Source of the DNA: Cryobacterium arcticum
GTDB lineage: Bacteria; Actinomycetota; Actinomycetes; Actinomycetales; Microbacteriaceae
Direction of reading: 5' to 3'
Assembly (NCBI RefSeq): GCF_003185895.1
Contig: NZ_QHLY01000012.1
Coordinates: 744,001-808,000 of the forward strand
Length of the DNA stretch: 64,000 bases
This document shows, in pieces, positions 31,392 through 39,162 of this stretch. The notes under the pieces were generated by a model. The model did no database searches. It had not been told where the DNA came from and was given only the letters and a program-made list of their open reading frames with translations. Position numbers and translations under genes: made by a program. How positions within the stretch are numbered: position 1 is the first letter of the stretch; each line of letters opens with the position of its first letter.

Positions 31392-32849
31392 CTAGTTGTT
31401 GCTGCTGAGCTTCTCGCGCAGCGCGGCAAGTGCCTCGTCGTCGGCGAGGGTGCCGGCTCCGGCGGTCTCGCTGGAGAACGAGTTGCCAGCGGCGGACGCG
31501 ACATCGCCGGGAGCGATGATCTCGTCGTTCGCGGATGCAACCTGCTTCTTGTGAGCTTCCCAGCGAGCCTGGGCTGCAGCGTAGTCCTGCTCCCACTTCT
31601 CGCGCTGGGTTTCGAAGCCTTCGCGCCACTCGTTGGTCTCCGGGTCGAAGCCCTCGGGGTACTTGTAGTTGCCCTGGTCGTCGTACTCGGTGAGCATTCC
31701 GTAGAGTGCCGGGTCGAACTCGGTGCCGTCGGGGTCGACGCCATCGTTGGCCTGCTTGAGGCTCAGCGAAATGCGGCGACGCTCGAGGTCGATGTCGATG
31801 ACCTTGACGAAGACCTCGTCGCCGACCGACACAACCTGCTCGGCGAGCTCAACGTGCTTGCCGGAGAGCTCGGAGATGTGCACCAGGCCCTCGATGCCCT
31901 CTGCGACGCGAACGAACGCACCGAAGGGAACGAGCTTGGTGACCTTACCCGGTGCAACCTGGCCGATGGCGTGGGTGCGGGCGAAGACCTGCCACGGGTC
32001 TTCCTGCGTTGCCTTGAGCGACAGGGAGACGCGCTCGCGGTCCAGGTCGACCTCGAGGATCTCGACGGTGACTTCCTGACCGACCTCGACGACCTCGCTG
32101 GCGTGCTCGATGTGCTTCCAGCTGAGCTCGGAGACGTGAACCAGACCGTCAACGCCACCCAGGTCGACGAACGCACCGAAGTTGACGATCGACGAGACGA
32201 CGCCCTTGCGGACCTGTCCCTTCTGGAGGTTGTTGAGGAAGGTGGTGCGGCTCTCAGACTGGGTCTGCTCGAGCAGCGCGCGACGCGACAGAACAACGTT
32301 GTTGCGGTTCTTGTCGAGTTCGAGGATCTTGGCCTCGATCTCCTGGCCCAGGTACGGGGTCAGGTCGCGAACACGGCGGAGCTCGATGAGCGATGCCGGC
32401 AGGAAGCCGCGCAGGCCGATGTCGACGATGAGCCCGCCCTTGACGACCTCGATGACCGAACCGGTGACAACGCCGTCGGATTCCTTGATCTTCTCAACGT
32501 CGCCCCATGCACGCTCGTACTGAGCGCGCTTCTTCGACAGGATGAGACGGCCTTCTTTGTCTTCCTTCTGAAGAACGAGGGCCTCGACCAGGTCGCCGAC
32601 CTTGACAACCTCGGAAGGGTCAACGTCGTGCTTGATGGAAAGTTCGCGGGAGGGGATGACACCCTCGGTCTTGTAGCCGACGTCGAGGAGAACCTCGTCG
32701 CGGTCGATCTTCACTACGGTGCCCTCGATGAGGTCTCCGTCGTTGAAGAATTTCAGAGTCTTTTCGACCGCGGCAAGGAAGTCTTCAGCAGATCCGATGT
32801 CGTTGATGGCGACCTGCTTAGGTGCCCGTTCGGTCGTTGCGATTGTCAT
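31392..32849 (-). CDS. rpsA: 30S ribosomal protein S1
   Basis: A 485-residue S1 protein with four S1 RNA-binding domains at about residues 36-105, 123-188, 209-277 and 294-363. The last two carry the strong core SIVNFGAFVDLGG...GLVHVSEL and LVPFGAFVRVAEG...GLVHISEL. A C-terminal tail of about 120 residues is charged and then Ser/Ala-rich. Four domains, rather than the six of enteric S1, is usual for actinobacteria. S1 helps mRNA binding at the ribosome. A 243-base gene-free leader lies upstream; I see there a GTCAC-N4-GTGAC inverted repeat at 32950-32963 and no clear promoter. Confidence 0.97.
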   Translation of the reverse strand: MTIATTERAPKQVAINDIGSAEDFLAAVEKTLKFFNDGDLIEGTVVKIDRDEVLLDVGYKTEGVIPSRELSIKHDVDPSEVVKVGDLVEALVLQKEDKEGRLILSKKRAQYERAWGDVEKIKESDGVVTGSVIEVVKGGLIVDIGLRGFLPASLIELRRVRDLTPYLGQEIEAKILELDKNRNNVVLSRRALLEQTQSESRTTFLNNLQKGQVRKGVVSSIVNFGAFVDLGGVDGLVHVSELSWKHIEHASEVVEVGQEVTVEILEVDLDRERVSLSLKATQEDPWQVFARTHAIGQVAPGKVTKLVPFGAFVRVAEGIEGLVHISELSGKHVELAEQVVSVGDEVFVKVIDIDLERRRISLSLKQANDGVDPDGTEFDPALYGMLTEYDDQGNYKYPEGFDPETNEWREGFETQREKWEQDYAAAQARWEAHKKQVASANDEIIAPGDVASAAGNSFSSETAGAGTLADDEALAALREKLSSNN

Positions 32850-33092
32850 GTAGTAGTTGCTCCAGGATGGACATATTCGGGCCAGAAGGGAGGGACGTGC
32901 AAATTACGGTGATGCGTTCTAAGATTCCGCGACTGGCAGCGGCTAATTCGTCACAAGCGTGACAGTAAAGCTTAGCTGTTTCCGGGCGCACCAGGCAACC
33001 CGCCCCCGCATTCGCCCGCACCCATCCGCGAGCCGTGAGCAAAGCACCAGAATGCTCGAGATCCTGGGGCTTAGGTCATGGCTCGCGAACCC

Positions 33093-34769
33093 TCAGGGTT
33101 GCAGGGCCGAGCGGAGGGTGTCGAGGCCGACACCGCCGAGGTCGAGGGCCTTGCGGTGGAACTCCCTGATGTTGAAGGCCGTGCCCTCGCGCGCCTCGGC
33201 CTCGTCGCGCAGCTGCTCCCAGATGCGCTGGCCGACCTTGTAGGACGGCGCCTGGCCGGGCCAGCCGAGATACCGGTTGACCTCGAACTTCACGAAGCCC
33301 TCGTTCATGTTGACGTTCTTCGCCAGGAAGTCGAAGGCGTAGTCAGCGGTCCACTTCTGCGAGCCATCCGGCACCGGCTTGCCCAGGTGCACGCCGATGT
33401 CCAGCACAACGCGGGCCGCCCGCATCCGCTGGCCGTCGAGCATGCCGAGCCTGTCGGCGGGATCGTCCAGGTAGCCGAGCTGCTCCATCAGGCGTTCGGC
33501 GTAGAGCGCCCAGCCCTCCGCGTGCCCGGAGGTGCCGGCCAGCTGGCGGCGCCAGGTGTTGAGCTTGTCCCGGTTGTAGACCGCCTGGCCGATCTGCAGG
33601 TGATGGCCAGGCACGCCCTCGTGGTAGACGGTGGTGAGTTCCCGCCAGGTATCGAACTCGGTCACGCCGACGGGAACCGACCACCACATCCGGCCGGGCC
33701 GGGAGAAATCGTCGGTGGGGCCGGTGTAGTAGATGCCGCCCTCCTGGGTGGGGGCGATCATGCACTCGAGCCGGCGGATCTCCTCGGGGATGTCGAACTG
33801 GGTCTCCCCCAGCTCGGCAACGGCCCGGTCACTGGTGTCCTGCATCCAGCGCTGCAGGGCGTCGGTGCCGTGCAGCTTGCGGGTGGGGTCGGTGTCGAGG
33901 AACTCGATCGCTTCGAGCACGGTCGCACCGGGCTTGATCTGCCGGGCGATGCTCTCCTGCTCCTCCACCATGCGGGCGAGTTCCTGGATGCCCCACTCGT
34001 AGGTCTCGTCGAGGTCGATACTGGCGCCCAGGAACCGGCGGGAACTCAGCGCGTAGAGGTCGCGTCCGATCGCGTCCTCTTCGGTGGCGCGGGGTGCGAG
34101 CTCGTCACTGAGGAAGCCGGCGAGGGTGTCGTAGGCGGCGGCGGCTTTGTGCGCGCCGGCGGTCAGGTCGTTGGCCAGTGAGGCCGGCAGCGATCCGGTT
34201 TCGAGCCCGGCCTCGGCCACGAAGTGGTTGAAGAACCCGTCGTTCGCGGCGTTCCGCCGAGCCTGGCCGAGTACTTCGATCACCTGGCGCCTGGCGGGCG
34301 TGACACCCTGCTCGATACCGAGCCGGAGCGTCTCGATGTAGCCGGTCACTGCGGCGGGCACGGCCTGCAGGCGGGCAGAGATGTTGCTCCAGTCTGCGAC
34401 AGTGCTGGTGGGCATGAGGTCGAACACCTCGCGGATCTCCTGGGCGGGTGAGGCGATCACGTTGAGGTCGCGCAGCTGGAGCCGTGCCGCGGAGCTTTCC
34501 AGGTCGAGCGCCAGGGTGCTGCGCAGGTCTGCCGTGGTGACCTCGTCGACGGCGTCGACGGCCGGGGTCGCATCCAGCGCGGTGATGACCTCGGTGGCGG
34601 CCTGGATGTACCGGGCGTGGCCGTCGGGCGAGTAATCCGCGAAGCCGGCGCCGTCCCTGTTCCGGCCGATGTAGGTGCCGACGGTCGGGTCGAGCTCGAC
34701 GAGGGTGTCGACCCACTGTTCGGCGATCTGGTCGACGGGAGTTGGCGTCCGCTGTTCGTTCAGAGTCAT
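33093..34769 (-). CDS. DUF885 family putative zinc metallopeptidase
   Basis: A 558-residue cytoplasmic protein (no signal peptide) of the DUF885 family. The defining feature is HEGVPGHH at residues 383-390, an HExxxxHH-like variant expected to bind a metal ion, preceded by the conserved YYTGPTDDFSRPGRMWW and followed by GTSGHAEGWALYAERLM, whose Glu is a likely third ligand. The substrate is unknown. The family is usually described as carboxypeptidase-like, but function has rarely been shown. It stands between polA and rpsA on the same strand. Confidence 0.88.
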   Translation of the reverse strand: MTLNEQRTPTPVDQIAEQWVDTLVELDPTVGTYIGRNRDGAGFADYSPDGHARYIQAATEVITALDATPAVDAVDEVTTADLRSTLALDLESSAARLQLRDLNVIASPAQEIREVFDLMPTSTVADWSNISARLQAVPAAVTGYIETLRLGIEQGVTPARRQVIEVLGQARRNAANDGFFNHFVAEAGLETGSLPASLANDLTAGAHKAAAAYDTLAGFLSDELAPRATEEDAIGRDLYALSSRRFLGASIDLDETYEWGIQELARMVEEQESIARQIKPGATVLEAIEFLDTDPTRKLHGTDALQRWMQDTSDRAVAELGETQFDIPEEIRRLECMIAPTQEGGIYYTGPTDDFSRPGRMWWSVPVGVTEFDTWRELTTVYHEGVPGHHLQIGQAVYNRDKLNTWRRQLAGTSGHAEGWALYAERLMEQLGYLDDPADRLGMLDGQRMRAARVVLDIGVHLGKPVPDGSQKWTADYAFDFLAKNVNMNEGFVKFEVNRYLGWPGQAPSYKVGQRIWEQLRDEAEAREGTAFNIREFHRKALDLGGVGLDTLRSALQP

Positions 34770-34850
34770 GCACAGAGCCTAGGACACGGTCTCGTTTTCC
34801 GCACGGGCCAGCCCTATTCCCTGCTGTGACGCCTCCCTGAGGTGACGCGC

Positions 34851-34877
34851 CCGCGGCGACGGTGGCCGTCGCCGCGG
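34851..34877 (-). terminator. Terminator after polA
   Basis: A perfect 12-base inverted repeat CCGCGGCGACGG (34851-34862) against 34866-34877, with a 3-base loop TGG. It begins seven bases after the polA stop on the minus strand. No U-tract follows. Confidence 0.65.
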
Positions 34878-34884
34878 ACGCCGG

Positions 34885-37569
34885 TCAGTGGGCGGCGTCG
34901 TCCCAGTTCGCGCCGCGGCCCACCTGCACGTCCAGCGGCACCAGCAATTGGGCGGCCGATTCCATCCGGGAGGTGACCACGGTCTTCAGGGCGTCCCATT
35001 CGCCCGGCGCCACGTCGAAGATCAGTTCGTCGTGCACCTGCAGCATCATGCGGCTCTTCAGTTCCTGAGCGCGCAGGTCGCCGGCGATGTTGTTCATGGC
35101 GATCTTCATCAGGTCGGCGGCCGAGCCCTGGATCGGAGCGTTCAGCGCGGCGCGTTCGGCGTTGTCGCGCAGCACCCGGTTGGGGCTGTTCAGTTCGGGG
35201 AACGGCCGGCGACGCCCGAAGATGGTGGTGGTGTAGCCGTCCACCTTCGCCTGCTCGACGACGCGGCGCAGGTAGTCCCGCACGGCGCCGAACCTGGCGA
35301 AGTAGTCGGTGATGAGCTGCTTGGCTTCGCGGGACTCGATCCGCAGCTGCCGGGACAGCCCGAACGCGCTGAGCCCGTAGGCGAGGCCGTAGGACATCGC
35401 CTTGACCTTGTTGCGCATCTCACCGGTGACATCCTCAGGTGCCACACCGAAGACCCTGGCGCCGACGAAACGGTGCAGGTCCTCCCCCGCGTTGAACGCC
35501 TCGATCAGGCCGGCGTCTTCGGACAGGTGCGCCATGATGCGCATCTCGATCTGCGAGTAGTCGGCGGTGAGCAGGCTCTCGGCATCGGCTCCGGCGTGGA
35601 ACGCGGCGCGGATTCGCCGGCCTTCCTCGGTGCGCACCGGGATGTTCTGCAGGTTCGGGTCGTTCGAGGAGATCCGGCCGGTCGCCGTGCCGATCTGCAC
35701 GTAGGTGGTGTGGATGCGGCCGGTCTCGTCGATGGCCTTGTCGAGGGTCTCCACGATCTGTCGCAGCTTCGTGGCGTCGCGGTGCTTGAGCAGCAGGTTG
35801 AGGAACGGATGCGGGTTGCTGGCCTGCAGGTCGGCCAACGCTCCGGCATCCGTGGTGAAGCCGGTCTTGTTGGCGCGGGTGCGGGGCATGCCCAGCTGGT
35901 CGAAGAGAACCTCCTGCAGCTGTTTGGGTGAACCGAGGTTCACTTCCCGACCGATCTCGGCGTAGGCACTGGCGGCCAGTTCGGCCGCGGTGTCGCCCAG
36001 CTGTGTCGACAGGGCGGCGAGTTCGTCGTGGGACACGGCCACTCCGGCCAGTTCCATGTCGGCCAGGGTCATCAGGGTGGGCATCTCGAGGTCGGAGAGC
36101 ACGTTCAGTGAGCCGGCGTCGAGGAGGCCGATCAGCGTCGCCGCGAGCCGCACCGTGTACCAGGAGTCGACGGCGACGCCGCCGGCCTGGGTCTCGTCCG
36201 GCACCAGCTGGTTGGGGTCGACGACCGGAACTGTCTCGTCCAGGTAGCGCTTGACGAGGTCGGCGAGGGTCTTGTCCGGTCCGCCCGGGCGCAGCAGCCA
36301 GCCGGCGACGAGGGTGTCGACGGCAAGACCGGCCAGCGACAGTCCGGCGCGGGTGAGCGCCTTGACCTGGGGTTTGGCGTCGTGCATGATCTTGGGGCTA
36401 GGGCCGGCGAGCCAGTCTTCGAGCGGCCGGTAGTCGGCGCGCCCCGGCTGCCAGGCCACGGTTGCGGTCTCGGTGCCGGTGGCCAGCCCGAAGCCGATCG
36501 GCAGGCCGGCCATCACCTCGACGGTGACGGAGATCGGGGTGCCGGCAGCCGACACCCGGTCCAGCCAGGTGGCGAGCTCCTCGTCGAGCAGTTCGCGCTG
36601 CACCGGCGCCTGCACGGCAGCCGGGGCATCGGGCAGCGGCGCCGGAACTGCGGAGGAGCCGCTCCCGTCGCCGTTGCCGTTCTCCTCGAGCTTGATCACC
36701 CGGTCGAGCAGGGTGCGGAATTCCAGCCGGCCGAAGACGTCGCGCACGGCTTCCTCGTCGATCGGGCCGCGCACCAGGTTGTCGAGTTCGACGGGCAGGT
36801 CCAGGTCGGTGACGAGCCGGTTGAGCCGGCGGTTGCGGATGGCGTTCTCTTTTTGCTCGCGCAGGTTGGCACCGACGACACCGGTGATCTCATCCGCGTG
36901 TTCGAGGATCGCGTCCAGGCTGCCGAACCGGTCGAGCCACTTCACGGCGGTCTTCTCGCCCACCTTGCTGATGCCGATCAGGTTGTCGCTGGTCTCGCCG
37001 ACCAGGGCGGCGATGTCGGGATACTGCTCCGGTGCGATGCCGTATTTCTCCCGTACCTTGGCCGGGTCGTACCGGGTCAGCGCCGAGACGCCCTGGCTGG
37101 CCGGGTAGAGCAGGGTGACGGTCTCGTTGACCAGCTGGATGGTGTCCCGGTCGCCGGAGACGACGAAGACCTCGAAGCCCTCGTTGGTGCCGCGCACCGA
37201 GAGGGTGGCGAGAATGTCGTCGGCCTCGTAGTCGTCCTTGGTCAGGGTGGTGATGTTCATGGCCTTGAGGGCCTCCTGCAGCAGGGGAATCTGGCCCTTG
37301 AACTCCGAGGGCGTGATCGCCCTGGTGCCCTTGTACTCCGGGTAGTCCCTGGTTCGGAACGAGTACCGGGAGATGTCGAACGCCACGGCGATGTGGGTCG
37401 GCTTCTCGTTGCGGAGCAGGCTCAGCAGCATCGACAGGAAACCGTGGATGGCGTTGGTGTGCTGGCCGTCCCTGGTCTGGAAACTGTCAATGGGGAGGGC
37501 ATGAAATGCCCGGTAGGCCAGCGAGTGGCCATCGATGATCATCAGGGTAGGCTTTTTGGATTCCGACAC
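34885..37569 (-). CDS. polA: DNA polymerase I
   Basis: An 894-residue repair and Okazaki-fragment polymerase. The N-terminal 5'-3' exonuclease domain (about residues 1-290) is intact: IIDGHSLAYRAFHAL, DDYEADDILATL, VVSGDRD and SDNLIGISKVGEKTA. The middle 3'-5' exonuclease-like domain (about 330-500) lacks the usual DxE and later Asp residues, so proofreading is probably absent, as in other actinobacteria. The polymerase domain has motif A (TADYSQIEMRIMAHL), motif B (RNKVKAMSYGLAYG) and motif C (VHDELIFD). It starts with GTG at 37569 and is divergent from the thioesterase gene. Confidence 0.98.
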   Translation of the reverse strand: MSESKKPTLMIIDGHSLAYRAFHALPIDSFQTRDGQHTNAIHGFLSMLLSLLRNEKPTHIAVAFDISRYSFRTRDYPEYKGTRAITPSEFKGQIPLLQEALKAMNITTLTKDDYEADDILATLSVRGTNEGFEVFVVSGDRDTIQLVNETVTLLYPASQGVSALTRYDPAKVREKYGIAPEQYPDIAALVGETSDNLIGISKVGEKTAVKWLDRFGSLDAILEHADEITGVVGANLREQKENAIRNRRLNRLVTDLDLPVELDNLVRGPIDEEAVRDVFGRLEFRTLLDRVIKLEENGNGDGSGSSAVPAPLPDAPAAVQAPVQRELLDEELATWLDRVSAAGTPISVTVEVMAGLPIGFGLATGTETATVAWQPGRADYRPLEDWLAGPSPKIMHDAKPQVKALTRAGLSLAGLAVDTLVAGWLLRPGGPDKTLADLVKRYLDETVPVVDPNQLVPDETQAGGVAVDSWYTVRLAATLIGLLDAGSLNVLSDLEMPTLMTLADMELAGVAVSHDELAALSTQLGDTAAELAASAYAEIGREVNLGSPKQLQEVLFDQLGMPRTRANKTGFTTDAGALADLQASNPHPFLNLLLKHRDATKLRQIVETLDKAIDETGRIHTTYVQIGTATGRISSNDPNLQNIPVRTEEGRRIRAAFHAGADAESLLTADYSQIEMRIMAHLSEDAGLIEAFNAGEDLHRFVGARVFGVAPEDVTGEMRNKVKAMSYGLAYGLSAFGLSRQLRIESREAKQLITDYFARFGAVRDYLRRVVEQAKVDGYTTTIFGRRRPFPELNSPNRVLRDNAERAALNAPIQGSAADLMKIAMNNIAGDLRAQELKSRMMLQVHDELIFDVAPGEWDALKTVVTSRMESAAQLLVPLDVQVGRGANWDDAAH

Positions 37570-37624
37570 AGTCCCAGCCTACAAGCCGCTTTCGGATGGG
37601 GGCTCGGCCGAACCCGAGGTGACC

Positions 37625-38065
37625 ATGACCGAGTACGACAGGCCCGCGCACGATGCCGACTTCCTCGCCTGGACGAAGGCGCGCGGCGCCGGCGACCTGG
37701 CCGACAAGATGGGCATCGAGTTCACCGAATTCTCGCTCGACAGGGCGGTGGCACGGATGCCCGTTGAGGGCAACACCCAGCCGGCCATGCTCCTGCACGG
37801 CGGGGCCTATGTGGTCATGGGCGAGTCGCTCGGGTCGATGTCGGCGAATCTGCACGCCGGCCCAGGCAAGATCGCGGTGGGCATCGAGATCAACGCCAGC
37901 CATACCGGATCGGCCACCTCCGGCTACGTCACGGCGGTGTGCACGCCCATCCACCTGGGACGCACCCTGACCACCCACGAGATCGTGGTCACCGACGACC
38001 GAGGCCGGCGCTGCTCCACCATCCGCATCACGAACCTGATCATGGACCGGCCCGCTTCGGCCTGA
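37625..38065 (+). CDS. Hotdog-fold thioesterase (PaaI family)
   Basis: A 146-residue single hotdog domain. LLHGGAYVVMGESLGSMSA (about residues 56-74) is the hallmark PaaI/YbdB-type helix and active-site region with the HGG motif and a Glu. The following GIEINASHTGSATSGYVTAV forms the beta-sheet. Members hydrolyse acyl-CoA thioesters; the substrate is unknown here. GAGGTG precedes the ATG; a GTG two codons upstream is an alternative start. Only 55 bases separate it from polA, so the two divergent genes must share a promoter region. Confidence 0.88.
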   Translation: MTEYDRPAHDADFLAWTKARGAGDLADKMGIEFTEFSLDRAVARMPVEGNTQPAMLLHGGAYVVMGESLGSMSANLHAGPGKIAVGIEINASHTGSATSGYVTAVCTPIHLGRTLTTHEIVVTDDRGRRCSTIRITNLIMDRPASA

Positions 38066-38085
38066 GCCGGCGTGCAGACGCGAAA

Positions 38086-38114
38086 AAGCGGGCCCCTCCT
38101 GGAGGGACCCGCTT
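38086..38114. terminator. Bidirectional terminator between thioesterase and pdtaR-like gene
   Basis: AAGCGGG-C-CCCTCC pairs with GGAGGG-A-CCCGCTT. On the minus strand the stem runs into TTTTTCGC, and on the plus strand into ATTTCG. The two flanking genes are convergent. Confidence 0.8.
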
Positions 38115-38150
38115 ATTTCGTGACGGGGGCGGGTGGTGCGTGGCTGTACG

Positions 38151-38756
38151 TTACTTCTTCGCGGAGAGCTGTTCGATGATCGCCTGCGCGACATCGTGCA
38201 TGGTCAGGCGGCGGTCCATCGACGCCTTCTGGATCCAGCGGAACGCCTCCGGCTCGGTCAGGCCCATCTTCTCGTTGAGCAGGCCCTTGGCCCGGTCGAC
38301 GAGCTTGCGGGTCTCGAACCGCTCGACCAGGTCGGCGACCTCGGCCTCGAGGGTGATGATCTGGCTGTACCGCGAGAGGGCGATCTCGATGGCCGGCAGC
38401 AGGTCGTTCGGCGTGAACGGCTTGACCACGTAGGCGAGGGCGCCGGCTTCGCTGGCGCGCTCGACGAGCTCCTTCTGGCTGAACGCGGTGAGCAGCACGA
38501 CCGGGGCGATGTGCGCCTTGGTGATGCGCTCGGCGGCGGAGATGCCGTCGAGGTGGGGCATCTTCACGTCCATGATCACCAGGTCGGGGCGAAGCTCGGT
38601 GGCCAGGGCCACAGCGGTCTCGCCGTCGCCGGCTTCGCCGACTACCTCAAAGCCGTTGTCACGGAGGATCTCGACGATGTCGAGCCTGATGAGGGATTCA
38701 TCCTCCGCTACGACGACGCGGCGGGGGGGTGCTGGTGTTGTCTCTTGGTCGGTCAC
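38151..38756 (-). CDS. pdtaR: ANTAR-domain response regulator (PdtaR-like)
   Basis: About 201 residues. The receiver domain (about 12-125) has the acidic pair in VVVAEDESLIR, the phosphoacceptor Asp in LVIMDVKMPHLDG (residue 63), the Thr of LLTAF and the Lys of VVKPF. The C-terminal ANTAR domain (about 138-198, ITLEAEVADLVERFETRKLVDRAKGLL in its parts) binds paired-hairpin RNA and prevents terminators from forming. In mycobacteria PdtaR is phosphorylated by PdtaS; no sensor kinase gene is in this window. I chose GTG at 38756; an in-frame TTG two codons earlier is possible. Confidence 0.9.
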   Translation of the reverse strand: MTDQETTPAPPRRVVVAEDESLIRLDIVEILRDNGFEVVGEAGDGETAVALATELRPDLVIMDVKMPHLDGISAAERITKAHIAPVVLLTAFSQKELVERASEAGALAYVVKPFTPNDLLPAIEIALSRYSQIITLEAEVADLVERFETRKLVDRAKGLLNEKMGLTEPEAFRWIQKASMDRRLTMHDVAQAIIEQLSAKK

Positions 38757-38772
38757 AGGCAAAAGCCTACGG

Positions 38773-38778
38773 TATTCT
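38773..38778 (+). promoter_or_regulatory. Possible -10 element of the tRNA-Leu gene
   Basis: TATTCT lies 16 bases before the mature tRNA start, a distance that would leave a leader of about ten bases. I see no good -35 box at the expected spacing, so this is tentative. Confidence 0.3.
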
Positions 38779-38794
38779 GGTGCAGGTGTTGTGA

Positions 38795-38880
38795 GCCGGT
38801 GTGGCGGAATGGCAGACGCGGAGCACTCAAAATGCTTTGTTCGAAAGGACGTGTGGGTTCGAGTCCCACCACCGGTACCA
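38795..38880 (+). tRNA. tRNA-Leu (anticodon CAA)
   Basis: An 86-base tRNA with an encoded CCA end. The acceptor arm GCCGGTG pairs with CACCGGT (one G-U pair at the end). The anticodon stem GAGCA/TGCTT encloses the loop CTCAAAA with anticodon CAA at 38828-38830, reading UUG. The T-arm GTGGGTTCGAGTCCCAC is perfect, and the extra length between anticodon stem and T-arm is the long variable arm of a class II tRNA, as expected for leucine. The flanks carry no integrase or att duplication. Confidence 0.95.
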
Positions 38881-38883
38881 CTT

Positions 38884-38935
38884 CACCGCATGCCCGTCCC
38901 CTGGTTCGACCGGGGTCGCGGGCATGCGGTGTTTA
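38884..38935 (+). terminator. Terminator of tRNA-Leu
   Basis: CACCGCATGCCCG (38884-38896) pairs perfectly with 38919-38931; inside it CCCC/GGGG and GGT/ACC add further pairs around a TCG loop. GTTTAA follows. It begins four bases after the tRNA CCA. Confidence 0.8.
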
Positions 38936-39099
38936 ACCCGGCACACCGCCGGCACCGTACGCACAGCGGCCGCACACGCCTCTCTCAGCGAGTATTCACC
39001 GCCGGCGTCCCCCGCGTCACGCTGGGTGTGCACAGGCGCTCATCGGCCGTGCACGGCCGCTCAACACGTCAGCAGTGGGTGGGGGCACGGTAAACGACA

Positions 39100-39150
39100 G
39101 CAGCCCCGCGGATTGCGCCGCGGGGCTGCCTGACGACACGGTGTGTCGTC
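39100..39150 (-). terminator. Tandem hairpins after pyk
   Basis: Two stems lie just past the pyk stop. GACGACAC (39132-39139) pairs with GTGTCGTC (39143-39150). GCAGCCCCGCGG (39100-39111) pairs perfectly with 39118-39129 around ATTGCG. On the minus strand the second stem is followed by TGTCGTTTACC. Between this and the tRNA terminator (38936-39099) I see nothing recognisable. Confidence 0.75.
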
Positions 39151-39162
39151 TGTCGTGATCGG

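Noticed and set aside
38795..38880. tRNA-Leu as an integration site of a mobile element
   Set aside because: No integrase, no duplicated tRNA 3' end, and normal housekeeping genes on both sides.
38801..39133. A 110-codon frame covering the tRNA and its terminator
   Set aside because: It overlaps the complete tRNA-Leu and its hairpin, and shows no protein features.
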